From positions 336,012 through 400,011 of the forward strand of contig CM059623.1 of assembly GCA_030435675.1 (NCBI GenBank): 64,000 nucleotides of DNA. The letters run 5' to 3'. The stretch comes from Steinernema hermaphroditum. Its lineage: Eukaryota > Nematoda > Chromadorea > Rhabditida > Steinernematidae. The notes under the pieces were generated by a model. The model did no database searches. It worked only from the letters and a program-made list of their open reading frames with translations, and was not told the DNA's origin. A program made the translations under genes and the position numbers. Below are positions 17,634-28,353 of this stretch, piece by piece. The stretch's first letter is position 1; every line of letters starts with the position of its first letter.

Positions 17634-20600
17634 ATGGGCGACACGGCCGTTCTTGAAGGTAAACCTGGCCTTGTCATCTTCTAAAAGACGTTCCCAACGT
17701 AGCTGTGCTCTAGGCCCCATTTCAGAGAAATCCTCTCGAAATGGAGACACCGATGACGGGCATCTAATGACAGTCACCACGATGAACACGATGCTGGTGG
17801 ACCACCCGCACGGCGTGACTACAGTGATTCCCGAACGGGAAACCTGGGGCCGCAAGATCGACTTCCTCCTTTCGGTCATCGGATTCGCCGTCGACCTGGC
17901 CAATGTGTGGCGATTTCCCTACTTGTGTTTCAAGAATGGCGGCGGAGTGTTCCTCATACCGTATACCTTAATGGTCTTTCTTGCCGGCATACCGCTCTTC
18001 TACATGGAATTGTCGCTGGGACAGTACTACAGGAAAGGCGCCATCACCACGTGGGGTCGGATATGTCCCTTCTTCAAAGGTAGCGCCTCTTTCGAGGGCT
18101 TGAATCTGCAGTTCCTTTTCCAGGAATCGGCTACTGCGTGATTCTGATCGCCTTCTACACCGACTTCTTCTACAACGTGATTATCGCCTGGGCGCTGCAC
18201 TTTTTCTTCGCCTCGTTTACCCTCAAATTGCCATGGGCTTCCTGCTCCAACGACTATAATAGCGCCGCCTGCTACGAGCCGAGGTATGTGCCGCCGGGAA
18301 GTAATGGGTCTCACCGTCGAGAATCAGCGAATCGACGCCGACGATTTGGGGAATCGATGTTTTTTGGAACGAAAACAGAAATTCTGGAGAGTCTTCGATG
18401 ATGATAAGGGCAGGAGATGCACGCTGAGGTAGGGGAATACGGTTCAGCTGCAGATGTGCCTAAGCATGTACTCTGTATAGCATCGAAAATGGTCCCAAAA
18501 GGGCAGATCCATTATGTTTCGAGCAAAACAAACAAAGACTGAGGATGCGGGGTTACGATCAGAGCTGTGCAAAACGAGAATCGAGACTTTCTCAGGCGTG
18601 TTTACAATGAACGTAGACATAAGGTAGATCGATTGTTCAGCTAGAGCAGATAGATGCATATGATTTATTTCAATGATAAGGAAAAAAAAACAGAGAATCA
18701 GTCGAAATCCGAAGGCTTACGCCTGAAAACTAAAGGGAATCCGGTAGGGGACGCCTCAAATCCCACAAAAAAGGGGGTCCCCGTTATCCAAGGGGAACGC
18801 CTAAAACGGCTTTATGCCGAAGGCCGGAATCTTTTCTCGCCGGTGATTCCCCTGTCACAATGAATACCTAAAACCACACTTACCCCCTAGGACAGTACGG
18901 TCTGTTCCATGTCTAGACTGACAGCGTTCTCGAATGTTCTGTGGACATTTGTGCAATGAACGCATGTAGGCAGTAGTAGCAGATAGTAGACTGATTTTGG
19001 GTACTGCGGGGAGAAACCAGGTTGTAAGCGACCGGTTGCGACGGTACTAGGGATGCACCGGAACGGAAACCGGAATCAGTCAGAAGGTCCGGGGTTCGAA
19101 TCCACCCACGAGCAAAACTTTTTTTTGTGTACTTTTTCCGCACGTTTTTCCGCATATTTAAATTTTGCTTACGTAGAATCAGACAATCAAACAGTTTCCA
19201 GAATGCTATGTCAAGAAAATACGAAAACAAAAAAGTTTTTCTCGCGGGTGGATTCGAACCCTGGACCTTCTGACTGATTCCGGTTCGTTCCGGTTTCCGT
19301 TCCGGTGCATCCCTAGACGGTACATTGCCTCGTATAAGACGAAATAAAGGAGAAGTCAGCATTGAGACGCCTTGCATAGTATCTGTTTTGGAAGATTTGT
19401 CAATATCTCCGCCAAATCTTACCGTTAAGGCGCTATAAGTCCACCATATATACAACCTAAACATAATGTATCTAGACGCAGAGATGTCGTAGCTAATCGA
19501 TACAACATGTTGTGCCAGATTGATCTTGTATTTGTTTGGCAAAGCCCTATTTATAATACTTGAGTTCAAACATAATCTAATAGTTGAGTCTGGTCTCGCA
19601 CCATCTTCCAATACTACAGTAATCGTGGGCCCTATGCTTATACGGTCATCAATTTCAAACACGTCATACTTTCAGCTGGAGCCACAAAGACACGAATCAG
19701 TGCGCCCTGCACGCCTTCTACGACGACACGGTCGAGGAGACACACCTCAAACCCATATCAGCTGCAGAGGAATATTTCTAGTGAGTGGCTCTTGGCACTC
19801 CACTCCTAAACGATCCTCCCTAGCAAATACTTCCTCGGCCTGCACGCCCCCGGCGCCCCCAACTCTTCTGTGGTGCGGAGCCTCGACGACCTGGGCAGCA
19901 TCAACTGGCAGATCGCCGTCTGTCTGTGCCTGGTCTACGTCATCTGCTACTTCTCCCTTTGGAAGGGCATCAAGATGTCCGGAAAGGTCGTCTGGTTCAC
20001 CGCCGTCTTTCCGTACGTGGTGCTGGGGATCCTGCTGATCCGAGGCGTCACCCTGCCCGGCGCGGAAAAGGGCATCGAGTACTACTTGAGGCCGAACATC
20101 GAGATGCTGAAGGTGCCCAGTGTGTGGCAGGACGCCGCGACGCAGGTCTTCTTCTCGCTGGGACCCGGGTTCGGCGTGCTCATGGCCTACGCGTCCTACA
20201 ACGAATTCCACAACAACGTCTATTTGTGAGTGCGAGTTGGGTATGTGTGGTTATAGAGAGTTTTAGTGACGCCATTCTGACAAGTACGATCAACTGCATG
20301 ACGAGTTTTCTGTCTGGATTTGTTATCTTCTCGGTAAGCAAATGAAAGTTCTTTGGTAGAGATAGGGTTTGAAGTCTCATTCCCTTCGATTTGGCATCCA
20401 AATGGGGTATTAGAGGAGAGCTACTGAGCATGAGCCTCAAAAACTCTATCCTAAGACGTAGCTCCTTTCATTGGTCTGATTTTCGACTTCCCTTTCATGC
20501 TGTAATTGGATTCTTTGATAGATATTCCGTAATCCGTCCCCTGCCTTCGATATCCAAATGGGGTAGAGAAGGCCAACTGAACGCCTCAAGAGTCCAATCG

Positions 20601-22404
20601 TGGGATGATAGCTCTCTGATGAGTTCTCTCCTATACCAAGGCATATTGGCCCACAAATCCCAGCACATTCCCACTAACCCACCTTTTATCTGAAGGTCCT
20701 CGGCTACATGTCTTGCAAAAGCGGGAAACCGATCCACGAAGTAGCACAGGAAGGACCGGGCCTCGTGTTCGTCGTTTACCCAGAGGCGTTGGCGACGATG
20801 CCAGGCGCCACAGCCTGGTCTGTCATATTCTTCCTCATGCTGCTCACTCTCGGCCTGGACAGCTCCGTAAGACCGCGCTCCCACAGCATGCCCCAACCTC
20901 TCTCGTAGTTCGGCGGCTCAGAGGCGATCATCACGGCCCTCTCGGACGAGTTCCCCGTCCTGAAGCGCCACCGCGAGATCTTCGTCATGGTCCTCTTCTC
21001 GTTCTACATGGTCGTCGGCCTCTTCATGTGCACCAAGGGAGGCATGCTGGTCATGGAGTGGCTCATCGTCTACGGCACCACCTGGGGCCTTTTGATAGCC
21101 GTCTTCTGCGAGACCATGGTCATCTCCTTCTGCTACGGCATCGATCAGTTCTCGAACGATATCCGCGAGATGCTCGGATTCACGCCCGGCTGGTACTGGA
21201 GAGTGTGCTGGACGTTCGTGGCTCCTATCTTCCTACTGGTATGCAAACTCCCCTATTCTATGCATGATTCGACGTTTTAGGCGATGATCATGAGCAGCTT
21301 CATCAACTACCAGCCACTCCAGTACCAAGACTACGAGTACCCGTTCATAGCCAACGTTCTCGGCCTCATATTTGCGCTCTCGGCCGCAAGTGCAATCCCA
21401 ATTGTCGGGTTCTACAAACTCTATCGGGCTAGAGGACGGTCCCTTTGTGAGGTAAGTCTCTCATCTGAATGAAAGGAATCACAGAAAGCAAAGATGCTCT
21501 GATGATATTCGCCGTAAGCATCCTAGTTAGGTCTAATCAACTAGGCATGGAGTTCAAGGCTGTGAAGGCAGTAATATGTACAGCTTGTGTCACAGATCGG
21601 AAGTGGTAGGATTCAACATAACGAACTCATAACTCAAATGAACCTTTCGAAGTGTCCGTCTCATATAAGTGGATAAGCAGAACTAGGAAAGTGTACTTTA
21701 AAAAATCCCATCTGCTGACCGGACCATGTGAACGTCTTTCGAAAGTTACAATCAAATGAATATAGGTTACATTGTGAAGGAGGGTTTGCTGTGTTTGTCT
21801 TTGTTTTCGTCGTTCGTCAAGCCAAAGGTGCAACACAAGGGAAATTAAGTTCAAATGGTTGGGATGGTATAGGGGTCGAACCAGTATTCCAAAAAGCAAA
21901 GACACTCTCCAGTTCGACCACACACCTTGACATCACGTTATCGCCTATATTGTTCTGTGCGTAACTTTCGAACGATACAAGACTGTGTGGGGTTAAACTG
22001 CTCTTTACTATGCTCACCAAGTTTGAGCCCTATGGATATGAAAAGGATGCCAAAAGCAATAACTTCTATATTGCATCACCCTTTAGGATAGAGTGTAAAC
22101 TCTAGCTTCAATGAATGGTCGTTTCAATTCTGATCACTGCTCGAACAAACTCTGTTTAAGCATCATCGATTGAACTTCGAAATTTCGATCGAAGCTTATC
22201 AAATTTTCCAAATATGCTTAGCCATTCCGATCACTAAGACCAGATCGGGAGTCTCGTCCAAATCTTCAGCAAACTTCATCCAACCAAGCCTCATGGCCAA
22301 CTTTTCAGAAACTCCGCTCAGTTCTGACTCCCTATCGTCGACGGCCATCGCAGTGCGACTACGAGACGATCGGCAACAATTGCTACAACGACGTTATGCT
22401 TTAG
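17634..22404 (+). CDS. dat-1: SLC6 monoamine transporter, dopamine-transporter type
   Basis: Ten exons (17634-17658, 17726-18079, 18124-18283, 19676-19780, 19824-20225, 20267-20333, 20696-20866, 20909-21238, 21281-21451, 22309-22404) join in phase to 626 aa, the normal length. It is a Na+/Cl- dependent plasma-membrane transporter with 12 predicted membrane segments. TM1 has [18 protein letters not shown], with the aspartate that binds the amine group and is diagnostic of monoamine transporters. Other landmarks are [47 protein letters not shown] and NYQPLQY near TM12. The extracellular loop 2 has two cysteines but is short. Overall it reads closer to dopamine than serotonin transporters. The first exon (MGDTAVLE) is tiny; the last adds a tail ending DVML. 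Intron 3 (1392 bp) houses a hAT MITE. Confidence 0.88.
19048..19315. mobile_element. hAT-type MITE in intron 3 of the monoamine transporter
   Basis: The element is 268 bp, begins TAGGGATGCACCGG and ends in its reverse complement, and is flanked by a perfect 8-bp target duplication GACGGTAC (19040-19047 and 19316-19323), the hallmark of hAT transposition. The inverted arms are about 80-90 bp and nearly identical apart from an about 10-base insertion in the right one. Each arm holds a perfect pol III B-box, GGTTCGAATCC (19093-19103 and, reversed, 19250-19260), inside a tRNA T-arm-like stretch. There is no transposase. The preserved duplication suggests a fairly recent insertion. Confidence 0.9.
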
Positions 22405-23087
22405 ATTCCCGTGGCAAACCCCCATCTCGTAGCCATCCATCATAGAGTGCTTTGTAAAGTGATCGAAGATTTCTTTTGCCCCAATTCCGCCCTTCCTCTC
22501 TGTTTGTTTGTCCGTCGCCATTTGTAGAAAAACGTTTTTGTGACACTCGTGCAAGAAGCGGAGAACTCCCGCGGCTAATTCGGCGGCGAACGGACGGCGC
22601 CGGTCGGGTGGGGGTCGAAAGTGGGTCGTCGATTGGCTCCGTTTCCGATTCGCCGGGGGAAGTCCGAACGACCAGAAATCAGGCCTCAGCGGAAGGGGTG
22701 TGACGTCGAACCTCTTGTGTGTTTGTCGCATCCCGGAAATCTTTGCGTTTCGCCTTCAGTTTGCGTTTGAGGGTGAATTTTCAGAACGATATGTGTATGA
22801 AGGAAACGTTGGAAACGTTTGCCGTATTTGGGAACTAATTCAATATATGTATACGACATACAGGGTGTCCCAGACTACAGGGTGTCCCAAAAAAGAGCTT
22901 CTTAAATAGACATCATAGGGCGTCCAATGAGTTTTATGTAAGGAACTCTTTTTTTCAGTACCTTCTAGTTCCGGTCTAATGCAGCAACCATACATTTATT
23001 TATATTTTCACTTTGTGCTCCAGGGGAAAGGTCTATAAAGGGGTTCGGAGTGAAGTGGTCAAGAGGACCGACACAATTTGAATGGCC

Positions 23088-23665
23088 TTCTACACTGCTA
23101 GACCTACGTCTGAAGTGCTCGTTGTGAGACATCGTGCAGTTTCCTAGTCATTTAATGAAGTCTAGACGCCTAGAAAGCCATTTCAGGAGTAATCAAATGC
23201 CAAAGCGGTCAGAGAGGATACAAGGAAATAAGTCACTTCTTCTTGAGTACGTCTAGGCAAGCGACTAATATAATAGAAATTCGTGCACAACTTGTAGCCA
23301 TCTTGAACACAGCGACAGCTGCAAGACTTATGTCTGAAGTATTCATTTCGAGACACCGTGAAGTCTTCTTGGAAGGCAAATAAAGCACAATACAAATTTG
23401 CCGTCTCTTGTATGTGTAGCCGTGATTTCTCCGAAGAAGCACCTCAACTGGTAGCGTCCTAAAATATGAAAATCTAGGGAAGTGTTTCTCCTGTTTGGAG
23501 CCAAAACAAACGAAATCTAGACCCCTAGACGCCTAGAAAGCCATTTTCAAGAGCATTCAAGAGCCAAAGCGGTCAGAGAGGCCTCAAGAAAATAAGTCAG
23601 TTCTTCTTGAGCACATCAAGGAAAGCGACTAACAGAGCAGAGACCCGAGCCACCTTGAATACGCT
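23088..23665. repeat. Decayed tandem repeat with a conserved minus-strand coding end
   Basis: Copies at about 23161-23310 and 23513-23665 share TCTAGACGCCTAGAAAGCC, AAAGCGGTCAGAGAGG and TTCTTCTTGAG with about 75-80% identity. A partial further copy of the flank (TACGTCTGAAGTGCTCG / TATGTCTGAAGTATTCA) is at 23105 and 23331. On the minus strand both full copies end an open frame with the same C-terminus (LVACLDVLKKK-stop and LVAFLDVLKKN-stop), so they may be duplicated gene ends. Confidence 0.55.
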
Positions 23666-26232
23666 GCACAAAGAACAGGAAGGACCGCTTACTGTTTCCA
23701 ACCGGTCTAACTGCTGGGCGCCCTCGAAAGTAGCTCTGTCTCTGGACGCTTTCTGTCTCGGTCTCCCCTGTTTCTTAGTCACTTCTGTTTTTCCAGACGA
23801 TTCCAATTTTGTTATGAAACGTAATTACGAAACAATCAAAGAAATATCCCCCCTTCCTCGTGTGTTTATGTTGAAGAAGTCTAGAGTTTCGGTTAATAAC
23901 GCTTGAACAAATATTTCTGTTTTGGATGTTTATGCACGGAAATGAGTTTCTTCTAACGTTTGGCCATCACTTTAATATATACGAACCTCATTTTTGTGTA
24001 GAAAAAGTACGACGATGGGGTTGATTTCGCAATCGGAGTCGGCTCCGGCTCAGTTTGCGTCTCTGATTACGATGTCTTCCAGTAGAGCTCAACTTCAGGG
24101 TTGCAATTCCCACAGCTGAATCGATCGCGCGCACTCTTATCGACGAGATCTGCGCGAAACTCTTAAAAAATAACGCTAATAAATCAATAGCGGCGCCGCA
24201 CCCTTCGGCAGTTAACCTCCCATCGAGAAGTTCAGACGGAAAATAGGTCATTTTTGCAATTTTAAGTGGCCCAATTGCAAAGTTTGGCTCGTCTTCTAAA
24301 GACCTTTCGTCTGCAACAGCAGAAGCACCCCTCAAGAAGGGTTGCCCACAGTGATACTGAACCCACATTGCAATTATTATTGACCTAAGGGAGGTGTCGG
24401 CGAGAAAATAACTGCAAAAACAGAGCCGCGGGTCGCGCGAGAATGACCCAATTAGGCGAAAGAAAGGCGAAGTGTGATGATGTGTGACGGACTCGAGATT
24501 TAATTGCGGTTTGACTGTTTTTGTGCGCACGCGTAATCGCAATGGACACCGCCGCAGCGGTCAGGAAGTGTCACTTCGCGAGACGTGAAGTTAGTGAAAT
24601 GTTAGGGTCGTTGTTTATCGTCTGGGGATTGGATCGGTTCTGTTTTGGGTGATGTGCTGAATAGGTCGTGAAAAGGTCGCCGTGTTCAAAGGTGATCTGG
24701 TTCGAAATTTGCTGCATCTAATGGCCAGATGTATCATTTTATGTGTTTTTGTTGTATGGATGAATAACTTATGTGTTGTTTACTTGGTTTGACTATAGAT
24801 GGTAAATGACAGAAAATGATATTTAAGCACTTAAGACCTTATATTATAGAAGTCATCCACTGAAATACCTCTCTATTTTATACCTTTGAGCTTTCCTGGC
24901 CTTGTTTCACGGCCACCTTTGTCCTTCCAAGACCAGCGATCTCCACAGTAATATAAAATCACTCATTCATTGGAGCATCGTGAGTGAAGTCGAGGTCATT
25001 GTGTATAAGTAAAGGATCGCTAAAAGTGTCAAACCCAATATTTTGCAAGCAGCACTGAGTTCTCTTTTCTGATTTATCGCCTTTCTTAGGGTAACGATTT
25101 TCATGACATGCTCAAAAATGGGAGCACAACATGTTCAGCTTTGCAAAACAACCTAAGATTGCTTATTACATAGGTAAAAATCTGGAGCGGAATACGAGTC
25201 ATTTTGCGAACTATCGATATAAAGAGGCAGTCAAAAGCACTACTTGGCTATGATCCAAAATATATGACCGCAAATTAAATATAAACCCAGAATTAGATCG
25301 AGAAAACGCATTTAGGGGAAAAGGTGCAATTTGTTCTTTCCACCCTACTTTGCACTACGCCTTTTTGGTGCCCTTGTGAAGTTGCACAATTCGTGCTTCT
25401 TCAGAGCTTCAGAGCTGTGTAATTCCGTACTTCAAACCTAGATCTACTTGCTATAGTATAACGCTGATTATGGACGAATCTTGTCTCAATGCCGGAACGA
25501 CCACCGAGTTGCAGTCCGTTTCAGGCAAAATAGGGACTCGGATCGACCGATTACAAATGAAACGCTTTCGCAATGGATGAGACGGGTTCAATGAGGTTCA
25601 ACCACTATGCCTTCGAGGGTCGCTAGATCCATTTGTGAATAAGAACGATTCTAAGAGCGCCAGTCTTCCTGCCCATAGGATGACAGGACTGTTCACCGTC
25701 GATAGGGTTCGTTTCGGTTCACTCCCACTGTGCTTTTGGACTTCTCAAAATCAATTTTTTTGTGTTCTTGTCTTCCTCAAGGATATTGAGCCCTCAAAAG
25801 CTTCTAAGGGCACGAAATCGCGCGCAACAACGCTTATTTTTTCATAACTGCTCTAATATTGACAACTCGATCCTAGGTGATCTGTAAGATCTCAAGAACA
25901 AAACTCGCTCACAAATACAAAGAGAAGTTTGCTATGTCTTTCAATGTGAATTCCTTCAACTTGAATATGCTGTTTGTCTCGGCATAGACTTCACTCTCCC
26001 CCTGTCACAGAGTACATGACTATGCTATTCATGGAAAACGACCAAAACAACGTTCTTAAATTAATTTATTTTCTACGAGTTTGCTTCCTTTTCTCCTTCC
26101 TTCTTCAAACTTTTCTGTAGGTAGACTCTTGATAGACCAGCTGCTCTCGATCTCAAAGTTCATTGTCTAGTCCTGACGAGTTCAAAGCGGACAAAAACGC
26201 CCATTTTCGGAGAAGCTCCTTAATAATAATTA

Positions 26233-26268
26233 CGTCTTATTATGCTCCCAAAGGAGCATAATAAGACG
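26233..26268. repeat. Perfect 16-bp hairpin
   Basis: CGTCTTATTATGCTCC (26233-26248) and its exact reverse complement (26253-26268) are separated by only four bases. No poly-T follows, so it is not an obvious terminator. It may be a cruciform-forming remnant of a small palindromic element. Confidence 0.85.
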
Positions 26269-26629
26269 CTGGTGCTCTGGAAGCTGGCCGCCTAAAATTA
26301 GGATACGTATAGTTGGCCCTAACCCAAAATTTGTCCTGCTTGTTTATTCATTTCCTATTTGCATTAATAGAAACCCAATTATGGCCCAATTACGCTCAAT
26401 GTCAAGTAGGACCACCCCTTTTGTGTGTTCTGCTGATCTGTCGTGTTGCGTTACGTTCAACGCCCGTGACGACGATTACGGTAGATTCGAGCGCGACGTT
26501 TCAAAGTGGCCTCGAGGCGATGAAACAGCTCCTCCCACCTATAAATCCCCAAAATCTCCACATTTGCAAGGTCGCCATCGGCCGATAATTATCCAATTGC
26601 GCGCCTCTTTAAGGAAGTCCACTTATTTA

Positions 26630-27954
26630 CAGGGTGGCGCATAAATACTGTAAGTGGGTCAAACTTTTCAATTTGTCCTGCTTTTTCGCCTTTTTGTACC
26701 ACTTCTGTTGTTATATTCGTGTTCCTCGTTCTTTTTTGATCGAGGATTACTGTTTCCCCTGTTATTTTTCTCCTTGCCCCTTCGACAAAATGGTTTCCCA
26801 AAATGACTGTTTTGCTACCATCGCTGATTAAAAGTGTGGAATGCCGATTCCGGAAATTGAAAAGTTAAGGAAATTCCATTTTTTTCAAGTCCAGAGTTTT
26901 GTCGAACACTTTCAAGAGACAGGAGGAATCACTGTTTGCCAAATAAGTGGAAGACCGAGAACAGTCCAAAACAGCAAGGACCACAGAAGCCATTTGGAAC
27001 AAGATCAAGCAGAATCTGGTCATATCCATAAGAAAACTGGTCGAATAACAGGGAGTCATTGAGGGATCGCAGAGAAAATTTGTGAAAAGAAAATCGCGGA
27101 CTCGACTCCTACAAGATGACATACAGCTAGCTCTTGGACGATCAAAATGAAAGCCGTAAGACAGGACAAGTGTCGGAAGATAAAGGTCGAAGTCCGCGGA
27201 GGGAGCATCCAGAAAATCCTGTTCTCGGATGAGAAGATTTTCATCGTTGATCCGGTGCGAAACACCCGGGATCACTGTGAACGTCTTCCGAAAGGCTCTC
27301 CCCGCAACGTCACCATCGAAAAGAGCCATTTCCCAAAGTCCATCATGGTTTGGGCCGGGGTTTCTGGACTTGGGAACGTAGAGCTCGTTTTCTTCGACGC
27401 CAATGAAAAAAAAGGTGACCTGCCATGGCGAGAACTGCCGAAACCTGGTTCTGAACGGCGTGGTGAAATCCTGGGCCCTAGATCTGTCCCTCAACACCGC
27501 ATGGACGTTTCAGCAGGACTGGACGCCTGGCCATGGAGTCAAGAATACCCTTGTCTCGTCACAGCCAACCATGTGAAGGAAGGATGTTGGGTCAAGAGGA
27601 AAGATGTTTGGCTGCGGCACTCTCCGGTCCTCAACCCTCTCGACTTCGCTGTTTGGTCAGTCCTAGAGACAAACGTATGCGCTACAAGCCACGATAGTGT
27701 GAATTCCCTGGAGCGCTCTCTGAAGACCGCTTGGAAGGAAATCATGCCAAAAGTCACCGCGGGAATCCTGAAGAATTTCCAGAATCGTCTGAACGCCTTA
27801 ATCAAACTGTCAAGGAGGGCATTTCGAACAGAGTTCAAGTATGTTGTACAGAATTTCCTCGCCAATCTTACAGTTATGAATTCATTTTGTTTCCTTGTCG
27901 TAAATGAAAAGTTATGAGCAGTTTTTCCACTTACAGTATTTATGCGCCACCCTG
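26630..27954 (+). mobile_element. maT-clade mariner transposon, inactive
   Basis: A 1325-bp element bounded by TA duplications (26628-26629, 27955-27956). Its ends are inverted repeats: CAGGGTGGCGCATAAATACT continuing to GTAAGTGG at the left, and the exact complement at the right. Between them lies a degraded transposase of the same family as the intact element at 62611, which has different end sequences. It is therefore a second subfamily. Confidence 0.92.
26841..27917 (+). pseudogene. Degraded mariner (maT) transposase
   Basis: One frame covers most of a transposase but has stops at 27060-27062 and about 27112-27114. Conserved pieces are FSDEKIFIVDPVRNTRDH (first catalytic Asp), LPKGSPRNVTIEKSHFPKS, IMVWAGVSGLGNVELVFF and SPVLNPLDFAVWSVLE (third-Asp region, NPLD). 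In the middle, the block corresponding to QQDWAP is frameshifted: the DNA reads TTTCAGCAGGACTGGACGCC in another frame. The element cannot encode an active enzyme. The N-terminal DNA-binding part is also eroded. Confidence 0.85.
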
Positions 27955-27956
27955 TA

Positions 27957-28353
27957 AACTGCTCGATCACCGCCGGAAAACAGCGCCCCACTCGGCGACG
28001 CCGTCGGTGTCCCCTCGGGATGACCAGCGAAAGGTCACCGCGCGCGGCGACCCACCCTAACAAATCGGAATAATAATCTGACGGTCGTCGCGACAACCGA
28101 ACGAAGGCGATAAACCCATGTCGAACATCGTTCCCGCCGCGCATTTCGATTGATTCGATTGTCTTTGCGGAGTGACGTTCCGACGAAGTCTTTTCGGGTG
28201 TTCTTTATTGGGTTCGTGAATCTGGGGGTTCTTCTTTTCGACGGGTCTTATCCCGTGTCGTAAGGGTCTGAATTGGGTCCTATAGTTCTAAATTTTAAGC
28301 ACGTGAATATCGATATTTGCTTGTGTTGAATATCAGCCTTTTTCCAGAATGCA
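27957..28353. other. Upstream region of the vWA-ZP gene
   Basis: GC-rich sequence (about 27960-28180) without an open frame, then an AT-richer stretch ending in CCTTTTTCCAG at 28337-28347, an acceptor 6 nt before the start codon of the next gene. Likely its promoter and 5' leader. Confidence 0.4.

Larger units (their letters stand above)
22405..26629. other. Gene-poor region with decayed repeats
   Basis: No spliced gene could be built. It contains a GC-rich stretch after the transporter (22530-22700), two tandem CAGGGTGTCCCA motifs at about 22861-22890 that look like transposon ends, the tandem repeat at 23088-23665, a pair of GC-rich tracts near 24120 and 24420, and a perfect hairpin at 26233-26268. 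A 184-codon minus frame at 23988-24542 has no coding character. Confidence 0.5.

Noticed and set aside
19041..19110. Possible tRNA gene around the B-box
   Set aside because: Only a T-arm-like part is present; it is an arm of the MITE.
18913..19662. 249-codon minus frame containing [14 protein letters not shown]
   Set aside because: It runs through the hAT MITE and its tRNA-like B-box; the RTPD-type peptide is a well-known by-product of translating such repeats.
22318..22731. 137-codon minus frame
   Set aside because: Overlaps the last exon of the transporter and GC-rich non-coding DNA; no conserved feature.
23988..24542. 184-codon minus frame
   Set aside because: Composition follows local GC tracts, with no codon bias or recognisable motif.
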